Shown: one piece after another, positions 23,713 to 32,113 of the stretch
Position numbering within the stretch: position 1 is the stretch's first letter
Layout of the letters: the number at the start of each line of letters is the position of its first letter
From: an uncultured Prevotella sp.
Lineage (GTDB): Bacteria > Bacteroidota > Bacteroidia > Bacteroidales > Bacteroidaceae
Assembly: GCA_905211345.1 (NCBI GenBank)
Contig: CAJMAO010000003.1
Location: 9,326-73,325 of the forward strand
Direction: 5' to 3'
DNA: 64,000 bases
Translations under genes and position numbers: made by a program
The notes under the pieces: model-generated
What the model saw: only the letters and a program-made list of their open reading frames with translations
Database searches by the model: none
Told to the model about the DNA's origin: nothing

Positions 23713-24819
23713 TTATAATCTTACTTTAAACTTCTTCAGCGCGACCACAAGCAGCACCACTTCCATGGCGCACATCACCAAAACATCGGTCCGTATGTAT
23801 TGCGCATCCACTCCCTGTATCATCAGGCGGCGCGCAGCGTCGATGTACCAGCGCGCAGGAACGATGGTGGAGAGGTATTGCAGCACCGGCGGCATGCTCT
23901 CGATTGGGAAGGCAAGACCTGACAGATAAACGGTGGGGATGATGAACAGCATCGACACTACCATCGCCGCCACCTGCGTGCGGACGAGCGTCGACACGAA
24001 AAGGCCGAGCGTAAGGCAGACGAGGAGGTAAAGCAGCGTTGTGCCGAGGAACGCCCACAGGCTGCCTGCCATCGGCACGCCGAGCACGAAGCGCGAAAGA
24101 ACGAGCACCGTGGCGACGTTGAACGATGAAATCACAAAATAAGGCACGAGCTTCGACAGGATGATGCACGCCGGCGATAGCGGCGACGCCAACAGCACTT
24201 CCATCGTGCCCGTCTCCTTCTCGCGCACTATTGACACGCTGCTCATCATCACGCACACGAGCATGAGCACCATGCCCATTACGCCCGGAACGAAGTTGTA
24301 CTCGCTCTTTTGCTGCGGGTTATAGAGCATCCGCGTTACCGGAACGATGTTCATCCGCACGTTATCGGCATTGCCCGACACGGCGTCCTGTTGCATGGAA
24401 GCGAGCACCTGCATGACGTATTGCAGGCGTATTGTGGCTTGGTTAGGCTCCGTTCCGTCAACGAGCAGCTGCACTTCGGCCGTGCCCTTATGCACCAAGT
24501 CGGCGGCGAAGCCGTTGCCGAAGATTACCGCTACGTCAACCTTGCCTTGGCGGAACAGGCTGTAGACGTCATCAATGCCCGTCACGCTGTAGCAGAGCGA
24601 CATGTACGGATTTGCCGCCAGGCGGTCGCACGCCTTACGGGTCAGCACGTCGTGCGACGAGTCGAGCACAGCCACGCGCACGTTCTTCACTTCCGTCGAC
24701 ACGGCATAGCCGAACTGCAACAGCAGCACAACCGGTACGGCGAGCAGTATGAGCATGCTGCGACGGTCACGAATGATGTGCAGAAACTCCTTGCCTATAA
24801 AAGAAACATATTGCTTCAT
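23713..24819 (-). CDS. ABC-2 type transporter permease (YbhS-like)
   Basis: The 368-residue protein is a paralogue of its neighbour: N-terminal helix (about 20-38), extracytoplasmic domain (40-165), then five helices, with EKETGTMEVLLASPLSPACIILSKL (about 200-224) as the conserved loop. The two permeases probably form a heterodimer in the inner membrane, driven by the ATPases encoded just upstream. It is separated by three bases from the ATPase gene and seven from the other permease. Confidence 0.93.
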   Translation of the reverse strand: MKQYVSFIGKEFLHIIRDRRSMLILLAVPVVLLLQFGYAVSTEVKNVRVAVLDSSHDVLTRKACDRLAANPYMSLCYSVTGIDDVYSLFRQGKVDVAVIFGNGFAADLVHKGTAEVQLLVDGTEPNQATIRLQYVMQVLASMQQDAVSGNADNVRMNIVPVTRMLYNPQQKSEYNFVPGVMGMVLMLVCVMMSSVSIVREKETGTMEVLLASPLSPACIILSKLVPYFVISSFNVATVLVLSRFVLGVPMAGSLWAFLGTTLLYLLVCLTLGLFVSTLVRTQVAAMVVSMLFIIPTVYLSGLAFPIESMPPVLQYLSTIVPARWYIDAARRLMIQGVDAQYIRTDVLVMCAMEVVLLVVALKKFKVRL

Positions 24820-24822
24820 GCG

Positions 24823-25563
24823 CTAACCCCTTTCCGCCTTGCGCGCAAGACTGTAAAAAACATCATACAAATTATCTGTGCCCATGGCGGCCTTCAAGGC
24901 CTTGGGCGTGTCGAGAGCCTCTATGCGTCCGTCAACCATGACGGACACGCGGTCGCAATACTCGGCTTCGTCCATATAGTGAGTGGTGACGAATACGGTG
25001 GTGCCACGGTCGGCGGCGGCGTAAATCAGCTCCCAGAATGTGCGGCGCGTCATCGGGTCTACGCCTCCCGTAGGCTCGTCGAGGAACACTATTTCAGGCT
25101 CGTGAAAGGTCGCCACGGTGAAAGCCAGCTTCTGTTTCCAGCCCAACGGCAGCGAGCCTACGAGCGTGTCGCGCTCGTCTTCAAGCACAAGCGAACGCAG
25201 ACACTCGGCCGTCTTGCGCCTTATCGTGCCTCCGTCCATGCCGTAAATGCCGCCGAAGAGGCGCATGTTCTCCGCCACGGTAAGGTCGTCGTAGAGCGAG
25301 AAGCGCTGACTCATGTAGCCTATGTGCCGCTTCACCTGCTCCGGCTGCTCGCCTACGTCATATCCGGCCACGACGGCACGTCCGGCCGTAGGGCGGCTAA
25401 GGCCGCAGAGCATGCGCATGGCAGTGGTCTTTCCGGCTCCGTTAGCGCCGAGAAAGCCGAATATCTCGCCACGGCGCACGCTAAAGCTGATATTGTCAAC
25501 GGCAGTGAACGAGCCGAATTTCTTTGTCAGCCCGTCGGCCGTTATCACGCTTTCAGTATCCAT
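24823..25563 (-). CDS. ABC transporter ATP-binding protein with degenerate signature motif
   Basis: The 246-residue ATPase has Walker A GANGAGKTTAM (about 39-49), Q-loop YMSQRFSLY (about 88-96), Walker B IVFLDEPTGGVD (about 158-169) and the switch histidine in TTHYMDEAEY (about 195-204). The ABC signature, normally LSGGQ, reads LPLGWKQK here. The other ATPase of the operon keeps LSGGM, so a heterodimer with one normal and one degenerate composite site is likely, as in several exporters. It lies in the efflux operon, three bases before the permease start. Confidence 0.92.
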   Translation of the reverse strand: MDTESVITADGLTKKFGSFTAVDNISFSVRRGEIFGFLGANGAGKTTAMRMLCGLSRPTAGRAVVAGYDVGEQPEQVKRHIGYMSQRFSLYDDLTVAENMRLFGGIYGMDGGTIRRKTAECLRSLVLEDERDTLVGSLPLGWKQKLAFTVATFHEPEIVFLDEPTGGVDPMTRRTFWELIYAAADRGTTVFVTTHYMDEAEYCDRVSVMVDGRIEALDTPKALKAAMGTDNLYDVFYSLARKAERG

Positions 25564-25602
25564 ATATATTTTATTAAAAAATACGTCCGTTCATTACAGA
25601 CG

Positions 25603-26514
25603 TTAAACGGTCTGACCCTTCATCAGCGACATGAAGCAATCTTCCACGGAAGGCCGTATCCCTTTCACCTCAATGCCTGTGTGTCCGCGCTGTTGCAGGT
25701 ATTCCCACAATGTGTGAGAGGCAGCGGCTTCATCCAACGTAACGTGTATGCTGTCGCCGAAAGAGAATGACGTTGTTACACAGGCGCACTCTTTCAAATC
25801 ATTAAGCAGTCTGTGCATGTCGTCACTACGCACGGCAAACAGCCGTGCGGAACAACTTTCACAGATTTCGCCGGGTGTACCGGTCTGTAGAAGTCGGCCG
25901 TTCTGCACGAGCGAAATTCGGTCGCACCACGACGCCTCGTCCATGTAAGGCGTTGACACGAGCACCGTTATGCCATGGCTGCTCCTTATGCGTTGCAACA
26001 TTTGCCAGAACTCGCGGCGCGACACGGGGTCGACGCCCGTCGTAGGCTCGTCAAGCAACAGCACGCGCGGAGCATGTATCAGCGCACAGCAGAGAGCCAG
26101 CTTCTGCTTCATTCCGCCCGACAGCTTGCCGGCGCGGCGCGTCTTAAACGGCTCAAGGCGGCTGTAGACATCTTTTATTAGGTCGTAGTTCCGCTCAACA
26201 GTAGTGCCGAATACCGATGCAAAAAACCGCAAATTCTCCTCAACCGACAGGTCTTGGTAGAGCGAAAACCTGCCTGGCATGTAGCCGATGCGCCGCCGCA
26301 GCTCACGGTAGTCTTTAACTACGTCAAGGCCGTCAACCGTAGCCTGTCCGCCATCGGGCAGCAACAGCGTCGCCAATATGCGGAATAGCGACGTCTTACC
26401 GGCGCCGTCAGGACCGATTATGCCGTATATTTCGCCTTCGCAGACGCTGAAGCCCAAGCCGCAAAGAGCCTCAACACGGCCGTATTGCTTGTGTAGATTG
26501 TCTACATAAATCAT
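25603..26514 (-). CDS. ABC transporter ATP-binding protein
   Basis: The 303-residue protein has Walker A GPDGAGKTSL (about 33-42), signature LSGGMKQKL (about 132-140), Walker B VLLLDEPTTGVD (about 151-162), and a C-terminal extension (about 220-303) of the kind found in drug-export ATPases. With the next gene it makes the pair of nucleotide-binding domains that E. coli YbhF carries in one polypeptide. The substrate is unknown; efflux of a toxic compound is inferred from the HlyD/TolC genes. Confidence 0.93.
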   Translation of the reverse strand: MIYVDNLHKQYGRVEALCGLGFSVCEGEIYGIIGPDGAGKTSLFRILATLLLPDGGQATVDGLDVVKDYRELRRRIGYMPGRFSLYQDLSVEENLRFFASVFGTTVERNYDLIKDVYSRLEPFKTRRAGKLSGGMKQKLALCCALIHAPRVLLLDEPTTGVDPVSRREFWQMLQRIRSSHGITVLVSTPYMDEASWCDRISLVQNGRLLQTGTPGEICESCSARLFAVRSDDMHRLLNDLKECACVTTSFSFGDSIHVTLDEAAASHTLWEYLQQRGHTGIEVKGIRPSVEDCFMSLMKGQTV

Positions 26515-26664
26515 ATTCTTAAAGGTAAAAAAGCATTTTTAAAGGTGAGAAAGTGAGATGGTGAGAAGGTGAGAAAATAAAATTGCTTGCAATGCAAATG
26601 GATTTTTCACTTTTCATTTTTCATTATTCATTCAAAAAGAATTGGATTTTTCACTTTTCACTAT
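26515..26664. repeat. Intergenic repeat: GGTGAGAAGGTGAGA tract plus TTTTTCACTTTTCA tract
   Basis: A GTGAGA-rich arm (26543-26577) is followed by CTTGCAATGCAAATGGATT and several TTTTTCACTTTTCA units up to the HlyD stop. A 28-bp stretch (26583-26610) recurs exactly in inverse orientation at about 57832-57859. Confidence 0.7.
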
Positions 26665-27567
26665 TCACTTTTCACTTAAAAAGTCCGCCTCTCCGTACAT
26701 CCCGATTTTGAGCATTCCGTCGGTGTTCTTTACCTTTACTTTTACCGCGTAGACAAGGTTGGCGCGTTCGTCGCGCGTCTGTATCGTCTTCGGAGTGAAC
26801 TCCGCCTTGTCTGCGATCCATTCAATCACGCCTTTGTACTCACGACTGTCGTCCTCGCCTAAGTCGGCATATACCCTGACTTGTTGTCCTATTTTCAGCG
26901 ATGTGAGTTGCAGCGCGGTGACGTATGTGCGCAACGTCATGTCGCTTACGTCGGCAATTTTGAACAGCGGCTTGCCCGGCACGGCGTATTCGCCGGCTTC
27001 GGCATACTTCTCAAGCACCGTCCCGCTGATTGGCGACGTGATGCGGCACTTGCGCAGCTGGTCAACCACCTGCCAACGCTCTATCTCAGCCGCATCCATC
27101 TGGCGGTTAAGGCTGCCGGTAGTGTTGTTGAGTTGCGACATCTGGGCGTCCAGCTGGCGGCGAAGCACGCGCACGCTGCTCTCCGCGTCTTCAAGTTGCT
27201 TACGGTTGGCGGCGTTGTCACGCACAAGCGCCGAGTAACGTTTAACCTCCAGCTCGGCCTTCTCCAGTTGTTGTTTCGTGACCGCAATCTGTTTGTTTAT
27301 GTCCGGCCGCTGACTCGCGTAAACTTCTTTCGTCACGCCGAGGCGCATCGCACGAAGCTGCAGCTGCACCGTGTCGATAAGTCCTACCTGCTCACCCTTA
27401 GTCAGTTCGGTGCCTTCTTCAGCGTCGAAATACATCAGTTTGCCTGTCTGTTCGGCAGACACTATGATTTCGGTCGCCTCGAATGTTCCCATTGCGTCGT
27501 GCTCCATGCCACCTTTTGAGCAAGCAATCAATGATAAAACCGTCAATGCAAATATTATGTTCTTCAT
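26665..27567 (-). CDS. HlyD-family periplasmic adaptor lipoprotein of the efflux system
   Basis: The 300-residue protein starts with a lipoprotein signal (LIAC, cysteine near 16). It has the adaptor fold: lipoyl-like half near 30-60, a long coiled-coil hairpin (about 85-165, VTKQQLEKAELEVKRYSALV, then ESSVRVLRRQLDAQ), the second lipoyl half with ITSPISGTVLEKYAEAGEYAVPG (about 172-194) and a beta-barrel domain to the end. It bridges the inner-membrane ABC complex to the TolC channel. It lies three bases after the TolC gene. Confidence 0.92.
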   Translation of the reverse strand: MKNIIFALTVLSLIACSKGGMEHDAMGTFEATEIIVSAEQTGKLMYFDAEEGTELTKGEQVGLIDTVQLQLRAMRLGVTKEVYASQRPDINKQIAVTKQQLEKAELEVKRYSALVRDNAANRKQLEDAESSVRVLRRQLDAQMSQLNNTTGSLNRQMDAAEIERWQVVDQLRKCRITSPISGTVLEKYAEAGEYAVPGKPLFKIADVSDMTLRTYVTALQLTSLKIGQQVRVYADLGEDDSREYKGVIEWIADKAEFTPKTIQTRDERANLVYAVKVKVKNTDGMLKIGMYGEADFLSEK

Positions 27568-27570
27568 CTT

Positions 27571-28824
27571 CTAAAAGTTATTTAAGTGCTTTATTTTGTA
27601 CATTTCCTGCAACAGCTGTATCTCGTGCAGCCGCTTGCCGAGCTGCGCATCGCTCACGGCGTTGATGTCACGCAACATCTCGTTAACCGTTTCAGTGCCG
27701 TTGGCAACACGCAGTTCGGCCTTTTCGCGTATGCGCCGGCGCAGCGTTATGATTTCATCGTCTTGCCTTAGCTGCTCACGCAGGTTGTCAACAGCTCCGA
27801 TCTGCATCTCAGTTTGCAGGCGTGTGTTAAACAGAAACGCGTCGCGCTCCGACTGCACCGTCTGCCGCTCAATGTCAATGTTGCGGCGGTCGTTGGCCCG
27901 TGTGTATAGCGAACCGAAGCTCCACGACAGCGTTACACCTACTTTATAATAAGCGTCAAAGTCGTCTTTCAGCATGTTCAGCCCCGGATTGCCGTAGCCG
28001 CCACGTGCAAACAGGCCGACATTTGGGCGCAAAGCCACGTTGAGAGATTTCTGCCTGGCGTCGAGCAGACGCTCCTGCGCGGCGTAAAGAGCAAGCTCTG
28101 GACGGCTGTTTGCGCAGTTTTGCAGGACAGGAAGCGTCGGCTTGACGAGCGTGTCGCCGTCGCCTATTTCCTTTCCGATGAACGTTGAAAGCATTTTCAG
28201 ATACGTATTGCGCTGCGTCAGCAGGCTCGTTTCCCTCTGGCGCGCCTTCACTTGTTCCACTTTCACTGCGTCAACGTCGGTCTGGTTGGCCGTTCCGCCC
28301 TTCACCATGGCCTCAACCGAGGCAAGAGAAAGCGACAAGTCGCTTTGCAACACGCCGACCTGCTTAAGCTGTTCGTCAAGCACAAGTATGCCGAAAAACA
28401 GCTCGTCAACGCGCCGGTTGACATCGTACATCGCCACGCTGACCTGCTCCCGCCCTACGTCGCCTTGCGCCTCGGCCAAGCGTTTGGCAGAAGCCACGGC
28501 TCCGCCGTCGTACACCTGTTGGCTGAGGGTTATGTTAACATCATACTGGTCTTTGCTTAACGTCGGTATGTCAACGCCCGGCAGGGTGATGGGAATAGTC
28601 GTAACGTCGCTTTGGTAAGAAGCCGTGCCGCTCACGCTAACCTGCGGCAGCCACGCCTTCGCGGCGTTCGCCACGGTGAAGCGGCGGCTCTGCTCCACCA
28701 GGTCGTACTGCTTTATTACGGGATAATTATCCCTCGCCCAAGCCTTACACTGCTCCAAAGTGACCTGTGCATGGCCTGTGCCTGCGCAAAAGAACATCAA
28801 TATGCAAACAAAATAGTTCTTCAT
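27571..28824 (-). CDS. TolC-family outer membrane efflux protein
   Basis: The start is the ATG at 28824 (MKNYFVCILMFFCAG), giving a signal peptide ending at HAQ and 417 residues. Two OEP repeats follow, each with long helices (QTDVDAVKVEQVKARQRETS near 180-199; TVNEMLRDINAVSDAQ near 385-400). The protein forms the outer-membrane exit duct. It is the first gene of the six-gene efflux operon and is divergent from an AraC-type regulator, which probably controls it. Confidence 0.92.
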   Translation of the reverse strand: MKNYFVCILMFFCAGTGHAQVTLEQCKAWARDNYPVIKQYDLVEQSRRFTVANAAKAWLPQVSVSGTASYQSDVTTIPITLPGVDIPTLSKDQYDVNITLSQQVYDGGAVASAKRLAEAQGDVGREQVSVAMYDVNRRVDELFFGILVLDEQLKQVGVLQSDLSLSLASVEAMVKGGTANQTDVDAVKVEQVKARQRETSLLTQRNTYLKMLSTFIGKEIGDGDTLVKPTLPVLQNCANSRPELALYAAQERLLDARQKSLNVALRPNVGLFARGGYGNPGLNMLKDDFDAYYKVGVTLSWSFGSLYTRANDRRNIDIERQTVQSERDAFLFNTRLQTEMQIGAVDNLREQLRQDDEIITLRRRIREKAELRVANGTETVNEMLRDINAVSDAQLGKRLHEIQLLQEMYKIKHLNNF

Positions 28825-28852
28825 ACTAATCGGATGTTTATCGTTTAGTTTG

Positions 28853-28860
28853 CAAAGGTA
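28853..28860 (-). promoter_or_regulatory. -7 box of the efflux operon
   Basis: TACCTTTG on the minus strand, 28 bases before the tolC-like ATG. The -33 box is not clear, as expected for an activator-dependent promoter. Confidence 0.55.
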
Positions 28861-28956
28861 AGGCGTCAACCAATCCACAGCGTTATCTTATACAGTCATT
28901 AAATGTTCTTTTTGTACAAATATGTTTTCAAGCAATGCGGTTTTCATGGTAAAACA

Positions 28957-28986
28957 TTGTCGATAAGTGCTATTTTCGTATTTTTG
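28957..28986 (+). promoter_or_regulatory. Promoter of the AraC-family regulator
   Basis: TTG (28957-28959), 19-nt spacer, TATTTTTG (28979-28986), 26 bases before the ATG. Confidence 0.75.
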
Positions 28987-29012
28987 CATCGTAACAATCA
29001 GATAAAAAGGAC

Positions 29013-29921
29013 ATGAAGAACAGATCTCCTGAACGTTTCTCTTTCCATGAACTGACGTCGATGTTGAGCGGCATAAAGTCGGCCGACGCACCGATAAAGT
29101 TCATCGGTAAGAACATAGCAATGCTCGGCAGGGACGGCAAGACGCTGCAAAACATCCTGCAAACCGACACGCCCTACATAATGGAGGACTGCCGCATGGG
29201 CTTCGTTAAAAGCGGCAGCATAAGGCTGATGGTTAACCTCATCGAGCGCGAATACAGCGCAGGGACGTTCCCCTTCATATCGGCCGGCAGCATACTGCAA
29301 ATCAACGGTATGAGCGAAGACTTCGACCTGCGCGGCATAATGATAAGCGACGAACGACTGAAGGCGGCCATGGGCAAGGCAATGCCGACCTGGTGCAGCG
29401 GCAACGCGACGTTTTTCACGGTACATCCGGCCGACGAAGACGCCGCCACCATCAGGCAGATATTCAGCACGATATGGGATTTGATTAACAAAGAGCGTTT
29501 CCCCGACGAAACGCTTAACGGCCTAATACACGCCGTGATACATTATTACAGCTACCTGAAAGACATTGAAGCTGACACGGCACAGCCCGAAACGTCTCGC
29601 GGCAAGGAGCTGTTCAACACCTTCATACGCCTTGTCAACCTGCACTCGAAGCACGAACGCAAGCTGCCTTTCTATGCAGACAAGATGTGCGTGACGCCAC
29701 GTTATCTCAGTACAATCATAAAACAGGTAAGCGGAATAACGGCAAAAGAATGGATTGACCGCGCCGTCGTGACTAACGCGAAAGTGATGTTAAGATACAG
29801 CAGCAGGCAGGTGGCCGAAGTAGCTTACGCCCTCAACTTCCCCAACGTAAGCTTCTTCTGCAAGTTCTTCAAGCACGCCACTGGCCAGACACCGCAGGAA
29901 TACAGAGAAAAACGGAATTAA
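29013..29921 (+). CDS. AraC-family transcriptional regulator
   Basis: The 302-residue protein has an N-terminal cupin-like sensor region (about 20-170) and a C-terminal AraC double helix-turn-helix (about 200-300), with YLSTIIKQVSGITAKEW and the second-helix signature NFPNVSFFCKFFKHATGQTPQEYR. It is transcribed away from the efflux operon from a shared 188-bp region, so it likely activates that operon in response to an exported compound. Long perfect hairpin repeats follow its stop. Confidence 0.92.
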   Translation: MKNRSPERFSFHELTSMLSGIKSADAPIKFIGKNIAMLGRDGKTLQNILQTDTPYIMEDCRMGFVKSGSIRLMVNLIEREYSAGTFPFISAGSILQINGMSEDFDLRGIMISDERLKAAMGKAMPTWCSGNATFFTVHPADEDAATIRQIFSTIWDLINKERFPDETLNGLIHAVIHYYSYLKDIEADTAQPETSRGKELFNTFIRLVNLHSKHERKLPFYADKMCVTPRYLSTIIKQVSGITAKEWIDRAVVTNAKVMLRYSSRQVAEVAYALNFPNVSFFCKFFKHATGQTPQEYREKRN

Positions 29922-30022
29922 GTGAAAAGTGAAAAACGAAAAGTGAAAAATCCATTTGCTCACATCTTAATAGTAGATAAAGGCAAATGGATTTTTCACT
30001 TTTCGTTTTTCACTCTTCACTT
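29920..30022. repeat. Hairpin repeat with 40-bp arms between convergent genes
   Basis: Arms at 29920-29959 and 29983-30022 pair over 40 bp with one mismatch (AGTGAAAA units ending ATCCATTTGC), with a 23-nt loop. It begins in the AraC stop codon and ends one base before the DUF4738-like stop, filling the whole gap. It could end transcription from both sides. Confidence 0.9.
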
Positions 30023-30592
30023 TTAATTATTCTCCACGTCGCTGTCGAGCCTCGTGTCCTTAGTGATTGTCATGCTTCCCGAATGTGAAACGGTGACAAG
30101 CAGAGGCACATAGTCGTCGCTGAGCGCGTCGGGCTGGCCTACACTTGCAGCGAAAACGATGTTGTCGCCGTCAACACGGTCGAAAACAATGCCGAGCAGC
30201 GCGCTTTTCTCAAGGTATTTGGCGTTGACATACGATGCAAAGTCCTTCTTGTTGAACGTCTTTTGGAATATCGGCTTCGACTCATACGCCATGCCGTCGT
30301 CCTTGTGAGACTCTATCGTGACGTCAATCACGTTGTCATAGTATTTGCCGCCTGCGTCGTCAGTAATAATCGGAAGCGACGTGTCGGCACGCCGCACGAT
30401 GTTGACATAACAGCTTTTACCTTTCAATTTCACTTCCTCCATGAATCTTGAGTCCTGCATCTTGACAGGTCCTGAAGGAGCTTTGGCCGCTGGTTTCTTG
30501 GCGATGATGTTGTCGTTTGGCTTCTTCTCGCTACAAGCAGAGAGAGCCAATGCCGCCACGGCGGCGATGAACAGTGTCTGTAATGATTTCAT
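30023..30592 (-). CDS. DUF4738-like lipoprotein
   Basis: The start is the ATG at 30592 (MKSLQTLFIAAV), because the frame above it contains the promoter. The 189-residue protein has a lipoprotein signal (LSAC, cysteine near 19), a lysine/alanine/proline-rich linker (30-42) and a small beta-rich domain. The pattern fits the DUF4738 family of Prevotella and relatives; function unknown. It is divergent from the DUF4230 gene pair. Confidence 0.75.
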   Translation of the reverse strand: MKSLQTLFIAAVAALALSACSEKKPNDNIIAKKPAAKAPSGPVKMQDSRFMEEVKLKGKSCYVNIVRRADTSLPIITDDAGGKYYDNVIDVTIESHKDDGMAYESKPIFQKTFNKKDFASYVNAKYLEKSALLGIVFDRVDGDNIVFAASVGQPDALSDDYVPLLVTVSHSGSMTITKDTRLDSDVENN

Positions 30593-30616
30593 TTCATTAT
30601 TTTTCGTTTTACGGCG

Positions 30617-30647
30617 CAAAATTAGTATAAATTGATTAAAAAGCAAA
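30617..30647 (-). promoter_or_regulatory. Promoter of the DUF4738-like gene
   Basis: Minus strand TTTG (30647-30644), 19-nt spacer, TAATTTTG (30624-30617). Confidence 0.8.
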
Positions 30648-30675
30648 ACAAAAAAAGGTTTCGCCTCTCTTTTCT

Positions 30676-30706
30676 TTTGAGTTTCATCCGTTTTTACTTA
30701 AATTTG
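30676..30706 (+). promoter_or_regulatory. Promoter of the DUF4230 gene pair
   Basis: TTTG (30676-30679), 19-nt spacer, TAAATTTG (30699-30706). It ends nine bases before the ATG, so the mRNA leader would be very short. Confidence 0.8.
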
Positions 30707-30715
30707 TAACTAATT

Positions 30716-31393
30716 ATGAAGAAACTGGCACTTTATATCATCACAACCGCACTCGCGTTGGCCTCATGCAACAATGGAACAAATACAAAAGTTGAGACCA
30801 AACCTGTTGACACTATTCCCGTAATGGTGATGCAGATACGGAAATGTTCCAAACTATACACGACCGAATATCGTGTGAGAAAGATTGTAACTCACGATGA
30901 CAAGGTGGAACTCCAAGGCTCGTTGTTCAACCGTAAGTTCAATGTGGCGGTACCTTTGTCAGCCAGAAAGATAGCCATTCCCGTAGACGCAAAGCTCAAG
31001 GCATACGTTGACTTCGGGCAGTTCACGGAAAGAAACGTCACAACCGACGGACGCAAGATTGAGATAATCCTTCCCGACCCGAAAGTGGAACTAACATCAA
31101 GCCGTATCGACCATGACGAGATAAAGAAGCATGTATCGCTAATACGCTCTAATTTCACCGACGCGGAAATGTCCTCATACGAGCGGCAAGGCCGCGAACA
31201 GATAATAAAAAGCATACCACAAACGGGCATAATAGACATGGCCCGCGAAAGCGCCACACACGTGCTGGTACCGATGCTGGTAAAAATGGGATACCGTGAG
31301 GAGGACATCACGATAACGTTCCGCAAGGATTTTACCGAGAGCGACATGCCGATGATACTTGAAAACACCATCATTGAAAATGACAGACAATAA
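30716..31393 (+). CDS. DUF4230 lipoprotein (first of two)
   Basis: The 225-residue protein has a lipoprotein signal (LASC, cysteine near 18). The mature part has the DUF4230 layout: a YTTEYRVRKIVTHDD strand (about 44-58), a central IPVDAKLKAYVDFGQF segment (about 86-101), a LPDPKVELTSSRID stretch (about 117-130) and a C-terminal helix pair ending at the G-Y segment (LVKMGYREEDITI). The family is widespread but has no known activity. It is followed, with overlap, by a second member of the same family. Confidence 0.82.
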   Translation: MKKLALYIITTALALASCNNGTNTKVETKPVDTIPVMVMQIRKCSKLYTTEYRVRKIVTHDDKVELQGSLFNRKFNVAVPLSARKIAIPVDAKLKAYVDFGQFTERNVTTDGRKIEIILPDPKVELTSSRIDHDEIKKHVSLIRSNFTDAEMSSYERQGREQIIKSIPQTGIIDMARESATHVLVPMLVKMGYREEDITITFRKDFTESDMPMILENTIIENDRQ

Positions 31394-32024
31394 GAACGTA
31401 AAAACAAAAAAGCCGTCACGGTGGCGCAACATCGTGACCGGCATGGGCCGGTTGAAGCTGTACGCCGTGGCGGCCGCACTGCTGCTGGGCATCGTATCGG
31501 CTGCTTACATAATGCGTTCATGCAGGCACGACACGATTACAACGCACGTGAACGACAAGATTGACATAACACCGACACAGGTACTGGCCATAAAGGAGAT
31601 AGGCGAATGGGAATTTTTATCTATTGAAGACGAAGAAATGGTCGATACGGTAAGGAAAAAACTTTTCGGCAGCGACGAACTGATACGCATTTACAAAGGC
31701 ACGTTGCGCCTCGGCATCGAACTTAGTGAAGCGGACGACGACTGGCTGACTACAGACGGAGACACGCTGTACGTGATGTTACCGAAAATAAAGCTGCTTG
31801 ACGATGACTTCATAGACGAGGCCGCCACACAACCGTTTTTCGAGTCGGGCACGTGGAATGACAAGGCGCGAGACGACCTTTACCACCGTGCCAAGGCCAA
31901 AATGAAATACAGATGCCTGACAAAAGAAAACATCAAAAGCGCGGAAGACAATGCCCAACGGCAGTTTTACCAAATGTTCAAGGCCATGGGATACAAGTTC
32001 GTGGTGGTTAGGTTTAAACGCTGA
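31380..32024 (+). CDS. DUF4230 membrane-anchored protein (second of two)
   Basis: I prefer the ATG at 31380, which overlaps the previous gene by 14 bases; the ATG at 31359 is also possible. The 214-residue protein has one N-terminal membrane helix (about 27-43, LYAVAAALLLGIVSAAYI). A DUF4230 domain follows with the same order of elements as its neighbour (IGEWEFLSIEDEE, YKGTLRLGIELS, LPKIKLLDDDFID, MFKAMGYKFVVVRF). The tandem arrangement suggests that the two work together in the envelope. Confidence 0.82.
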   Translation: MTDNKNVKTKKPSRWRNIVTGMGRLKLYAVAAALLLGIVSAAYIMRSCRHDTITTHVNDKIDITPTQVLAIKEIGEWEFLSIEDEEMVDTVRKKLFGSDELIRIYKGTLRLGIELSEADDDWLTTDGDTLYVMLPKIKLLDDDFIDEAATQPFFESGTWNDKARDDLYHRAKAKMKYRCLTKENIKSAEDNAQRQFYQMFKAMGYKFVVVRFKR

Positions 32025-32033
32025 AGATTATTG

Positions 32034-32113
32034 AATTAAGAATTAAGAGTTAAGAATTAAGAAAATTACCAACGAGGTATTATTTCTTAATTCTTAACTC
32101 TTAATTCTTAATT
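32034..32113. repeat. Perfect 31-bp inverted repeat (AATTAAGAGTTAAGAA family)
   Basis: Arms 32034-32064 and 32083-32113 are exact complements with an 18-nt loop. The right arm covers the last codons and the stop of the ArsG-like gene. Related copies are at 46650-46780 and 63087-63140. Confidence 0.9.

Noticed and set aside
24310..25770. 486-codon open frame on the plus strand over the ABC transporter genes
   Set aside because: It is antisense to two clear ABC genes with intact motifs. Its composition (many H, R, A, V and no domain) is typical of a shadow frame in GC-rich coding DNA.
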